Below, piece after piece: positions 34,681-45,243 of a stretch of 64,000 nt of DNA. Source of the DNA: Smallanthus sonchifolius (lineage: Eukaryota; Streptophyta; Magnoliopsida; Asterales; Asteraceae); NCBI GenBank assembly GCA_023525975.1, contig CM042043.1, forward strand, positions 32,374,001 to 32,438,000, written 5' to 3'. How positions within the stretch are numbered: the stretch's first letter is position 1; every line of letters starts with the position of its first letter. The notes under the pieces are model-generated. The model saw nothing but the letters and a program-made list of their open reading frames with translations. It ran no database searches and was not told the DNA's origin. Made by a program: the position numbers and the translations under genes.

Positions 34681-37600
34681 AGCTAATCAAGGTGTTCCCG
34701 CTATTGCAAATGGGCGTGCTTGTTATGAATGTTCCGTGATCAGTGCCCAAGATTAATCAATGCTAGGCAAGGCGGAGCTTGTGGGCGTGCTTTCAACATA
34801 AACGCCAATGAAGCTCAAGCCAACAATGATGTGGTCAATGGTACGTTCCTTGTTAATAGTCAATATGCCTCCATTTTATTTGATACTGGTGCCGACAAAA
34901 GTTTTGTGTCACTTAACTTTGAACCCTTACTTGCAAAGACACGATCCCAATTAGAGAAAACCTTCACCGTCAAAGTAGCAAATGGTGACTCCCTTACAAT
35001 TGACTCTGTTATTCACGACTGCTCGCTAGAACTTAATGATCATACATTTCCAATCAACCTTGTACCAATGCCACTAGGGAGTTTTGATATCATCATAGGC
35101 ATGGATTGGCTATCAAATCATCATGCCGAAGTCATCTGTTTCGAGAAGTGCATCTGAATACCTCTACCGTCGGGAGAAATGTTAAGAGTCTTTGGTGAAA
35201 AGCCTTGCAAGGGACTAAAGTTAATGTCATGCACTACCGCCCAAAAGTACTTACGAAAGAAGTACGTAGCCTTGTTTGCTCATGTTGTTCAAAAAGATGT
35301 CAAGGAGAAGAGTATCCAAGACATTCCCATCATTCGGGATTTTCCCGAAGTATTTCCCGGAGATCTATCCGGACTTCCACCCGTTCGACAAGTGGAATTT
35401 CGCATTGACCTTATACCTGGAGCTAACCCCGTGGCTAGAGCTCCTTACCGTCCTGCACCTTCTGAAATGCAAGAACTTGCAAGTCAACTCCAAGAGCTCT
35501 CCGACAAAGGCTTCATTCGTCCAAGTCATTCACAGTGAGGTGCACCCGTCTTATTCGTCAAAAAGAAGGATGGATCATTCCGCATGTGTATTGACTACCG
35601 CGAACTCAACAAGCTTACCATAAAAAACCGTTACTCTTTGCATAGGATTGATGATATCTTCGATCAACTTCAAGGCTCTACTTGCTTCTCAAAGATTGAT
35701 CTTCGATCTGGTTATCACCAACTCCGTGTACAAGAGGAAGATATTCCAAAGACTGCTTTCCGAACAAGGTATGGTCACTACGAGTTCATGGTCATGCCTT
35801 TTGGACTAACCAATGCACCCGCGGTCTTCATGGACCTCATGAATCGTGTGTGCAAACCGTACCTTGATAAATTCATGATCGTCTTCATTGACGATATCTT
35901 AATCTACTCCAAGACTAAAGCCGACCATGAACAACACCTTAGACTAGTTTTGGATCTCTTGAGGAAGGAACAACTATATGCCAAATTCACCAAATGTGAA
36001 TTTTGGTTAAAGGAAGTTCAATTCCTTGGTCATATCGTTAACGACAAGGGAATTCATGTTGACCCTGCTAAGATCGAAGCGGTTAAGAATTGGAATGCCC
36101 CGAAGACCCCCACCGAAGTTCGTTCATTTCTTGGTCTTGCGGGATATTATCGTCGTTTCATTTCCAATTTCTCTAAGATTGCTGTTCCTCTCACCGCTTT
36201 AACCCACAAGGGTAGACCTTATGAATGGGGACCAAAATAAGAAGAAGCTTTCCAAACTCTCAAGCAAAAGTTGTGCAATGCTCCTATTTTGACTCTCCCT
36301 GATGGGAATGATGATCTAGTTGTCTACTGTGATGCTTCTAACCAAGGTCTCGGTTGTGTCCTCATGCAACGAGGCAAAGTAATCGCTTGCGCATCAAGAC
36401 AACTCAAGATTCACGAGAAGAATTATACGACGCACGATCTCGAGTTGGGTATGGTCGTATTCGCATTAAAGATTTGGAGACATTACCTCTATGGCACAAA
36501 GTGTGTGGTGTTCACCGACCTCAAAAGTCTCTAACACATCTTCAACCAAAAGGAACTCAATATGAGGCAACGACGTTGGGTTGAACTCCTTAACGACTAT
36601 GACTGCGAGATTCGTTACCATCCCGTGAAAGCGAATGTTGTAGCCGACGCTTTGAGTCGAAAGGACCATGTCATGCTTCAATGTGTCCGAATTCAAACCG
36701 ACATTCAAAATCACATCTTAGAAGCTCAACACGTCTCAGTCACCGAGGGTAACGTGTACGAGGAAATGTCGTGTGGTGTTGAACTATAGCTTGAACCGAA
36801 ACCCAATGGCTTACTTTATTACTTGAACCGTATTTGGGTTCCCGATCGTGATGATCTCCGTGTATTTCTCATGAACGAGACTCATAAGACTTGTTATTCT
36901 ATTCATCCTGGTGCGGATAAAATGTACCAAGATCTTCGCCAACAATATTGGTGGCCCGGTATGAAGAAGGACATTGCTCTCTATGTTGCCAAATGTCTAA
37001 CGTGCTACAAAGTCAAAGCCGAACACCAACGTCCTTCCGGATTACTTGAACAACCAGAAATTCCCGTGTTGAAATGGGAGAACTTAGCTATGGATTTCAT
37101 TACCAAACTTCCTCGCACCTCAAGTGGTTATGATAGCATTTGGGTGATCATTGACCGTCTCACCAAATCTGCTCATTTCTTGCCTATCCGTGAAGACTAT
37201 CGAGTTGAGAAACTAGCCCGAATTTACATTGACGAAATCGTGAGCCGTCACGGTGTTCCCTTAAACATAATCTCCGATAGTGATGCTCGGTTCACCTCTC
37301 GTTTTTGGCAATCTCTCCAAACTGCTCTTGGTACACGCTTGGATTTGAGCACGGCCTACCATCCCCAAACTGATGGTCAGACCGAGCGAACAATTCAAAC
37401 TCTTGAGGATATGCTTAGAGCTTGTGTAATTGATTTTGGTGGAAATTGGGATTCACATTTTTCCCTAATCGAGTTCTCTTACAATAATAGCTACCACACA
37501 AGTATCAACATGGCTCCATTTGAAGCTCTCTATGGTCGCAAGTGTCGTTCTCCTATCTGTTGGAACGAGATTGGTGAAGCACAAATCACCGGTCCCGAGC

Positions 37601-38151
37601 TAATTCAAGAAACATCCGACAAGATTATCCAAATCAGTGACAACATTCGAGTAGCGAGAAGTCAGCAAAAGAGTTAGGCCGACAAACGACGAAAACCCTT
37701 GGAATTCCAAGTCGGTGACCTTGTTCTTCTAAAGGTGTCTCCGTGGATGGGTGTGATCCGTTTTGGAAAGAAAGGCAAATTAACACCTCGCTATGTGGGT
37801 CAATTCAAGATCCTTGAAAGGATTGGGAAAGTGGCTTACAAACTCGACTTACCTCCATCACTTGGCAATGTGCATCCTACTTTTCACGTGTCTAATTTGA
37901 AGAAATGTCTTGCTGATGAGAATCTGCACATACCCCTTGACGACGTGCACATTGACGAAACGATGCACTTCGTTGAGAGACCAGTGGAAATCATGGATCG
38001 TGAAGTCAAACAGCTCAAGCGAAGCCGTATTCCTATTGTTAAAGTTCGTTGGGAATCTAAACGTGGTCCTGAATTCACTTGGGAACGAGAGGACCAAATG
38101 AAGCTCAAGTACCCCCATCTCTTCACTGATGCCGTCGCCTCCACTAGCTAA
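34681..38151 (+). pseudogene. Element E gag end and pol: protease, RT, RNase H, integrase, chromodomain
   Basis: From 34729 one frame continues to 38151. Protease: FDTGADKSFVS near 34880. RT: FRMCIDYRELNK (35575), KIDLRSGYHQ, MPFGLTNAPAVF, FIDDILIYSK (near 35885). RNase H: VVYCDASNQGLG, HDLELGMVVFALKIW, HPVKANVVADALSRK. Integrase: zinc-binding segment with YWWPGMKKDI and KCLTCYKVKAEHQ (about 36960-37030), core with AMDFITKLP, ISDSDARFTSRFW and HPQTDGQTERTIQTLEDML giving the D, D and E residues. C-terminal chromodomain: IVKVRWESKRGPEFTWERED (about 38030-38090), which in chromoviruses directs insertion to marked chromatin. Six stops (35155, 35536, 36238, 36532, 36787, 37675) and no frameshift disable it. 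Confidence 0.92.
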
Positions 38152-38185
38152 ATTTCGGGACGAAATTCCCTCAACATGGGGATAC
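38152..38185 (+). promoter_or_regulatory. 3' untranslated segment and polypurine tract of E
   Basis: TTTCGGGACGAAATTCCC then ACATGGGGATAC up to the LTR at 38186. The first part is itself a palindrome (TTTCG...CGAAA). The same block occurs before the A 3' LTR and, reversed, after the L LTR at 62213. Confidence 0.75.
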
Positions 38186-40800
38186 TGTAACATTTCTGAT
38201 TTTCATTATCCATATTTCAGTTCAATGTGATACATTTCAAACCAAATTCTAGTACGCTGACTTGTTCTATTCGTACCAACAATTAAATACTATGTTTCAA
38301 TGCAAATCCACAAATTTTACACGAGTATATCCTATTAAACTCTACATAAATTCATATTTATACAAGTCTTTCAATACAGAAATTTGCAAGGACTGATTTT
38401 ATAAATAAATAGCCAGAAACCCTAATAGGCACGGTCGCGCCTCGTTATGGCACGGTCGCTCGACTTGCTTTGGAACAGTCGCGCCCGATGCCTTGGCACG
38501 GTCGCGCCTCTCGTCAGTTGAAACGTAAATGCAGCCTTTAATCACAGAGACGTTCTATTTCGTAACCGTTCTACACGTTTCAACTATTAACGAACAAAGT
38601 TAAGTCTCTTGATCATCATATTTACAACAAATAAACTAAATTACATCAATTAATCTCATAATCATCCAATTCTTTCACGAGACCATCAAATTCACCACTT
38701 TGTTTGCAATTCTCCCAAGCAAACGCACTATCGATCCTCTCTGAAGCTCCTGAACACGTTGATTTCAACCGGAGTTGCAACAGAAGACGCCGGAGGTCAA
38801 ACCGACGTCGCCAGAACTCTCTCTACCCGTACGCCATCGATTCATCATCCTTTTGGGTAATTGAAACCTTCCACACTTTCGATTTAGTCTATAGATCAAA
38901 AGCCCCAAACTAATTTAGGCTTACAATATGAAAATCATCACGAACCCGAATCTATGTTTTCGTTCAAAATGTTTTAATCGAACCCTACTTTGAACGCGTT
39001 TTAAATACAATTAAAATATTTCAATAGAATCGTAATAACCTTATAGATGAAAGCCCTATGAATCCCAACATTAACAATATAAGAAATGGCCAATTCGTTC
39101 CTGTTTTGGAACAAACAAGGTCGCGCTAGTCTTCTAGCGCGGTCGTGCTTCATGAGACACGGCCGCGCCAAATACCAGCGCGGTCGTGCCTCACACCCTC
39201 AGACCCGGTCATGCCCTTGGCTAGACTTGGTCGTGCCTCAAAACCCTAGACACAGTCGTGCCTGGCCCAGACACGGTCGTGCCTAGTGAACAGCCTAATT
39301 ATGCCTTCTGTTTGGTTAACACGGTCGCGTCCCTGACTAGCACGGTCACGCTCGTGGTCCTAGCACGATCGTGCCTTGTCTCAGGCATGGTCGTGTGTGT
39401 GAGAAAAGTCTTGGCAGAATAATTATTTTTATATTTTAAAAACAATAAGTATTTCAGATTAATTTTCAAATAAAAAAATAACTGATTTTATAAAGATTTA
39501 TATTAACTTATTTAAAAAGATCAAATTCTTAATCCGAAAATAAATAGAATTTATTTATTTAAGTTACAAAATTAAATTTATAATTATTGTTAAACCCTAC
39601 ACTTAAATATTATTTACACAACTTATTTACACATCTTTATGAAAATAAAGTAAAGAAATTTATATTTAATATAAAACATCGAATACATTTTTTTTACTAA
39701 ATGACTAAGTTACATATTTTATAAATAAATAAATAAGGTAACAATTATTTATTTAATTAAATTTAAATAAAAATTATTTATTTAGGTTATACTTAATTAC
39801 CCCTAATACCTACATTATTTTTATAACTAAGTTAATAAATTAAAAAAAAATTGTTTTATTATTTAGTTATTCCAAACTCAAACCTTAATTTTATACAACA
39901 CCATCCAAGTACAAACCACTAACACCTACGACTTCAAATTCCTTATACACACATCCAATTTAACATTAGACTTAGACATAGACTATTGTGCATACTATTG
40001 ATTTGATACATATTACACTCTAGGTTAACGTTGTGCATTACGAGGACTTCGTATTACTATCTAGTCTCTCGTGTTAGCTACGCCTTTTGAATCAAGTGAG
40101 TATTACATAGCCCCTTTTTCTCTTTTACACTTTTTGGGGTGGAACATGAACAATATACAATTTATTGCTTATATTTACACAAACTACACGAGTACAAATC
40201 CTCTTTACATTCATGTGTGCAAATTTGAGCTTTATGCCTGAGTGCTAGTTGTGCTAACTTTTGTGTGCAATTTATGTGCAATCATTAACTATTCAAGCCA
40301 ACGGTAAACAATGATAGATCTATTGAGTATGAGAAACCCACCCAGATTGGGGTGATTGTTACCGACAACACAATTTTGCATGCTAGTTACAAAGGTTTGA
40401 TTGTACTTGGTTACACAATAGCTGCTCTCCATAAATGCCTTATTTTATCATGTTATGTAAGGATTTGTTTATTTACAACCTATATGTTATCTATATACAA
40501 ACTTGTGTATACTCACCAACTTTTTAGTTGACCTTATTTTATTCATGTTTTAGGTGCTAATATGTGAGTTTGATCAAGACATGCTACACTTAAGTTTGGA
40601 CTTAGCTAATTTAAATTCAAAGAACAAATTATGTTTTCATTTATGTACTTGTTGAATTTTGCTATTTGTGGTTGAATTGTTTGAAATGAAATTGATGATT
40701 AAATATTGAAAGCTAGTGAATCTTGTGCTCATGAACAGTCTACCTGAGACAAAAAACAATGTCCCGCCCCGATGATTCCGCCTTCGGTTGGGGTGTGACA
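38186..40800 (+). repeat. Element E 3' LTR (2615 bp)
   Basis: TGTAACATTTCTG...GGGTGTGACA, followed by the CATTG duplication. Array 1 at about 38430-38507, coding-like segment 38704-38913, array 2 at about 39117-39392, then AT-rich sequence. Near the end a short filler (40744-40758) interrupts the otherwise constant CTACATGTCCCG. Confidence 0.93.
40739..40759 (+). repeat. Templated filler in the E 3' LTR
   Basis: The 21 bases here are identical to 40853-40873 in the flanking copia sequence. All sibling LTRs read straight from TCTAC into ATGTCCCG, so about 15 bases were added, copied from a donor 114 bp away and primed by TCTAC homology. Confidence 0.85.
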
Positions 40801-40805
40801 CATTG
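40801..40805. repeat. Target site duplication of E (right)
   Basis: CATTG, the partner of 28196-28200. Confidence 0.93.
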
Positions 40806-41202
40806 CCTCAATCCAACTGCTGTTTTTCAGAGCTTCATCTATCTTCTTGGGTTCTACCTGAGACAAAAAACAAGAAAACATACATATATTGGCCTCATGA
40901 GATTTGCTTTTTGTTTGAACTCCTTTGTGAACTTGGCCAATTATATTTTCTATGGGATGTTCCTTGTTAATTCTTTGTGCTGGTACAACATCCAGTCGTA
41001 TCCCATACTCAAGATTGCTCTGATTTTGATCAGGAAACTCTTCATTCATGGTGGAAGAATCTTCAATATCAACATCAGCGTCAGAATTATCAGCAGCAGT
41101 GTCAGCATTAGCAGCAACAACATCTATAGTATCTGCAGCAGATGCCTCTACAACATTTACAGATGAGTCTTCATTCAGGTTTTCATCTTCAGAGAAGCTG
41201 CT
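40806..41202 (-). pseudogene. Element F pol, integrase-RT linker
   Basis: The minus strand reads an acidic Asp/Ala/Ser-rich linker followed by VPAQRINKEHPIENIIGQ and EPKKIDEALKNSSWIEAM, the conserved lead-in to copia RT. It joins across element E to 28195. Its right edge at 41202 is the H insertion. The linker is partly encoded by the same GCAGCA/GCAGCAA words that form the repeats in F's LTR. Confidence 0.8.
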
Positions 41203-41287
41203 TGTAACATCCTGAAAATAGTAAATAAGTAATTAATAACGCGATAGAGATTTAATCGTCAAAAATGAAAGAAAAACGGATGGACTT

Positions 41288-41329
41288 GGGCTCGGCTCCA
41301 ATGGGCCGAGCGAAGCCCAGGTATATAAA
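41288..41329 (+). promoter_or_regulatory. LTR H core promoter: palindrome, CCAAT, TATA
   Basis: TATATAAA at 41322-41329. Just upstream CTCGGC...GCCGAG (about 41291-41310) flanks a CCAAT word in its centre. The 3' LTR keeps the TATA (50945-50952), but its CCAAT centre reads CCAAC. Confidence 0.65.
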
Positions 41330-41706
41330 GGCCAAGACAACCTTGAAGCTCTCATTTTTCACCAACACTTGCAAGCTAGAAAGAGAAAGGAGAGTCGGGT
41401 CTAGAGAGAGAAAGTCGACGGATCGACACGAAATTGAAGGAGCACGTTACTACTGAACTCGTGAGCAAAACCTTCGAATCAGAAACACAATCCAGGTAAC
41501 GATTCGACCATAATCTGAGTTTTTGTTTGTTTTGAGGTTTCTCGGGTTTTAGCTAAATAGGAGACGTTTTTATGGATGAAACTTGAAAATAAGGTTAGAA
41601 CTAGCATCTAGAGTGAAAACCGCACCTTTTGATCAAAGAAAATTGTAAGATTAGCATGATCGGATTAACATGCAAGAATTGCGAACTTGTCAAGGAAACA
41701 GGTGAT

Positions 41707-41964
41707 ACGTACTTATCAAGTACGCAGTAGGGACGTTCTGCGTACTTACCAAGTACGCAGGAGAAAGATCATGCGTACTTACCAAGTACGCCGGAGAAAG
41801 GTCATGCGTACTTACCAAGTTCACAGGTACGCAGGAGAAAGGTCATGCGTACTTACCAAGTACGCAGGAGAAAGATCATGCGTACTTACCAAGTACGCAG
41901 GAGAAAGATCATGCGTACTTGTCAAGTGCGCATGAGCAAGGCCCTGCACACTTACTAAGTGTGC
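41707..41964 (+). repeat. 33-bp palindromic minisatellite in LTR H (8 units)
   Basis: Units start at 41707, 41740, 41773, 41806, 41847, 41880, 41913 and 41946: spacing exactly 33 bp except one 41-bp step caused by an 8-base insertion. The core is GCGTACTT-ACC-AAGTACGC, an 8-3-8 palindrome, joined by a CAGGAGAAAGATCAT linker. The eighth unit is GCACACTT-ACT-AAGTGTGC, with both arms changed together. The 3' LTR copy breaks off in the middle of the first unit. Confidence 0.93.
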
Positions 41965-42359
41965 AGGTAGTAGACCAGTAAGTAAAGTCAGTAGGTTTAC
42001 AATGATTAAACCGTTAGAGTCGGGGTTGAGTCTGATGTGTATTTAAACTATCTAATTCAGATCGTACGTGACGTTGTTGGACCTTTGTTTAGGACAACCA
42101 AGACTAGCTTTTCAGGTGAGTTCTATGTGCCCCCTTCTATGTTATGTGCAAACCTTATTAAATGTTTTGGGGCTGAAATGTATACACTAAATGAATAAAT
42201 GATATGAATGCTAATGTGATCATACGTGATATACTAATATATATTTTATATATATACGTAAAATGAATTATGCACAAAGAATGAATCGTATGATTATATA
42301 GAATGAATGAAAGAATAACACAATGTGTAAGAATGAAATCTTGCTTTATATCCATGTAC

Positions 42360-42720
42360 ATATTGCTTGCCAAGTATAAGAAAAAGTTATGGACGCTTCG
42401 ATGATAACGGCTACTTCGGTAGACGGACGACCACGCGACTATTTTGTAACCGAGACAAATACGTTCCTTCATCAGCTAGGACGTACGAAAGCCATTAATG
42501 GACGGTCGAAGCAAATGGCATATTATGAATAATAGAATGGTTGCATAAATAATAGTCGCATGGGAAACGGATACTTTCGGGTAGACGGGCGAATTACGGC
42601 CTACGACGGTAGGACGGTTGTAAGTCATGACGGACGGACACAAGTTGCCGGACGGTTGTAAGAATGGCGGGCCATGACGATGGACAGTGGCGTTTGTCTT
42701 TGTGACATTCGCAAACAAAT
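42360..42720 (+). repeat. GACGG-rich segment of LTR H
   Basis: Frequent GACGG/GGACGG words in both orientations with ACGGTAGGACGG-like repeats. A collinear, partly diverged copy is in LTR K at 58326-58680. No ORF is supported. Confidence 0.55.
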
Positions 42721-42775
42721 GACGGGTTGATCACCCTTAAGTGTATAACCCATGAAAGTTAAGAAAAGAAAAGGT

Positions 42776-42955
42776 GAATACATATTTATATATATGTAAT
42801 CACAAAAGAAAGATGAAAGAAAAGAAAAAGTTTATGAATACATATTTATATATATGTAATCACAAAAGAAAGATGAAAGAAAAGCAAGAGTTTATGAATA
42901 CATATTTATATATATGTAATCACAAAAGAAAGATGAAAGAAAAGCAAAAGTTATG
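42776..42955 (+). repeat. Three tandem 60-bp repeats in LTR H
   Basis: Lines of 60 bases starting near 42776, 42836 and 42896 are almost identical: ATACATATTTATATATATG, then CACAAAAGAAAGATGAAAG. The unit is a multiple of three, which creates an artificial repeated ORF. Confidence 0.95.
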
Positions 42956-43313
42956 AATGTATATAATTATGTATATAATTATGTATACTTATAAAGAAAA
43001 GAATGATCATACTTAATAGTTTTAAACTAGAACTCACCAGCGTTAGCTGACTTTTAGTATACATTTCAGGTACAAAAAGGAAGGGTCGTGCGAAGGCGTG
43101 AAGGTTACCCGGCACGAGACTGACATCCCACTTTTATTTTTGTTAAGACAATGTTATGTTTCAATTTTTAAGACTTCCATTGTTATGACATGTAATTTGA
43201 ATGATGTTTGCTTCCGCTACTTCTGAATGTTTTAAATCCAAGTTCAGTAATTACGACTATGTTTATGAGTAAATCCAACAAGTGAGGTCACCCGGGAATG
43301 GGGCCTTACAAGT

Positions 43314-43326
43314 TGGTATCAGAGCC
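43314..43326 (+). promoter_or_regulatory. Primer binding site of H (initiator tRNA-Met)
   Basis: TGGTATCAGAGCC, three bases after the LTR end at 43310. Confidence 0.92.
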
Positions 43327-43664
43327 ATAGTTTGAGAGATTCATACATCCCTAAATGTCTGGACTCAAACTGATTATGGGAGCAACGCACGAATGTCAGT
43401 ATGGGTAACCAACGCCAACGCTAGCACGGTAAGTAAGTACTAGAGTTAATACACTTGGATAAGAATAGATACCTTAACTTAGAACAAATAGATGTCAATG
43501 TCACAACCGATTTGAAGAGTTTTGAACCCGAAAAGCAATGTAAATTAGTAATTACAAACTGGTCACTGTAATTAAAAATTTACCTTGCTCGTACTGTTCC
43601 AAACTATGATCTGAAGAAATGACATTGATGTATTCCCTCTATAACTATCAGGAAACTAAGAACT

Positions 43665-45243
43665 ATGGCTGGTGGAGGAAGAACAGGACGCCGAGGCGGT
43701 CGCACTGGCCGAGTAGGTAGACCCCCGTTGAATCAAAGACTAGAAGAAGAAGAAGAGAGTGTGCACACAGAACACACCGAGAGTGTGCACGAAACAGAAG
43801 TGACCCCAACTGGAGACGACAATCCAGGGCCGATACAGTTGGAACCCGAAGTCAGTGATGCTATTTCCCGTGAAGTTGTGCTCACTCTGAAGAAAGTATT
43901 GCCTGATCTACTATCCGAGGCACTAAAGAAAAGTAAAGAGGATGATGAAGGAGGCCATGAAGAGAAAGTGTATGATAGTGATGGGGATGAAGTGAAAATG
44001 GGATCAAGCAATCGTGGGTGCACTTACAAAGGATTCAAAGACGGAGACCCACCCAAGTTCAATGGGAGCAAGGATTCAATGGCAACGCTCGAATGGATTG
44101 AGAGGATGAACGTTGTAATTAACATCAGCGAGTGTCGACCGGACTAGGCGGTTAAATATGTTGCTCACTCTTTCACCAACAAAGCACTGGGTTGGTGGAG
44201 AAACCTTCAGAGAACAAAGTCGCCAAACACTATCGCCAGAATGACATGGGAAGACCTGAAGAAGCTTATAATTCAAAAGTTCTGTCCCTAGAACGAAATT
44301 GATCAAGTGGAAAACGAATTCCTAAACTTTAAGGCGGGCAACAAGACGCACCGCCAGTATACCTCTAGATTCAATGAGCTAGCTCAACTGGTACCCCACC
44401 TGGTGGAGACAGAAGAGCGAATGATCAAGTATTGTGTGAAGGGCCTACCTCAAAGGGTCCGTGTCCATGTGAAAGCCAACCTACCCTCGACCTTCGAGTC
44501 GGTAGTGAATCTGAGCGGAATCGTCTACGACGATTATGCCAATGAGGACCCACCAAAAGAGGCCCAAAAGAGAAAATGGGAGAACCCGTCTAGAGGCATC
44601 GGAAGAGGGAATGTAACAACCGAAATTAAGAAACCAAGGTCAGAAAGGTATGAAACTTGCAAGAAATGTGGAAGGCAACATCTTGGCGAGTGTTAAGTCG
44701 GCACCACCACATGTTATAGGTGTGGGAAGGCGGGACACTATTCTCGCGACTGTTTGAGAGACACTAAATGCCAAAGTTGTGGACAATTTGGACATCTGAC
44801 CAAGAGTTGCAGAAAAACCAGACAATCTGGTTCAGGAAAAGAAAAGGAACAAGATCAGCCAAAGGCTAGGACACGAGCCTACGCCCTGACTGAGGAGGAA
44901 GTAAGGGGAAACCATGATGTTGTGTCAGGTACGTTCCTAGTTAATAACGAACATGCTGCTATTTTATTTGACTCTGGTGCTAGTAAAAGTTTTATATCCA
45001 ATGCATTTAGTCATAAACTAGGTTGCACTATCAACACCATAGTAAAGGCCTTAAGCGTACAAACTGTCGTTGGTAAAAACTCGGCAATATTTCAAGTAAC
45101 AGAGGATTGCATCATAGAAATAGAGGGTCATAAGTTCCCTTCTAGATTATTCCTTCTCACCTTAGGAGGATTCGATATAGTATTGGGTATGGATTGGCTA
45201 GCTGCCAACGAAGCTCAGATCATATGTAAACGTAAGAGGATAC
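43665..45243 (+). pseudogene. Element H gag-protease
   Basis: ATG at 43665 opens a Gly/Arg-rich start, then an acidic stretch. The Gag core has DPPKFNGSKD, TLEWIERMN, ALGWWRNLQ, TWEDLKKLIIQKF and YTSRFNELAQLVPHLV. Three zinc-knuckle-like motifs follow: CKKCGRQHLGEC, CYRCGKAGHYSRDC and CQSCGQFGHLTKSC (44657-44810). Then comes the protease with FDSGASKSFIS (near 44970) and VLGMDWLA. Stops at 44145, about 44289 and about 44694, plus frame changes, break it. Solo LTR I is inserted at 45244 in frame with the RT part beyond. Two or three knuckles instead of one sets H apart from the C/E/L group. Confidence 0.87.
45239..45243. repeat. Target site duplication of I (left)
   Basis: GATAC, repeated at 47789-47793. 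Removing I and one copy restores the H reading frame. Confidence 0.93.

Larger units (their letters stand above)
28201..40800 (+). mobile_element. Element E: near full-length Ty3/gypsy chromovirus (Tekay/Del-like), hosting solo LTR G
   Basis: Both LTRs, primer site, leader, gag, protease, RT, RNase H, integrase, chromodomain, polypurine tract and matching CATTG duplications are present. Order and chromodomain place it among chromoviruses. Without G (2521 bp plus one 5-bp duplication) it is about 10.1 kb. The pol frame from 34729 to 38151 has no frameshift but six stop codons. It is the best model in the window of the partner that could mobilise LARD A. Confidence 0.93.
41203..43310 (+). repeat. 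Element H 5' LTR (2108 bp)
   Basis: Starts TGTAACATCCTG and ends GGGCCTTACA before the primer site. Order: promoter with CCAAT and TATA (41298-41329), transcribed leader, 33-bp palindrome array (41707-41964), an AT/GACGG-rich region (42360-42720) and a triple 60-bp repeat (42776-42955). The first 516 bases are repeated at 50826-51341. Confidence 0.92.

Noticed and set aside
41265..41456. 63-codon ORF present twice (also 50888-51079)
   Set aside because: The duplication comes from the two LTRs of H. It spans the TATA box and leader, so conservation is not evidence of coding.
41707..41964. CRISPR-like regular repeat spacing
   Set aside because: Spacers are themselves repeated linkers of one minisatellite, the genome is eukaryotic and no cas genes exist.
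42774..42956. 60-codon ORF with three identical 20-residue repeats
   Set aside because: It is the 60-bp tandem repeat of LTR H read in frame; 60 is a multiple of three. No start context and no homology.
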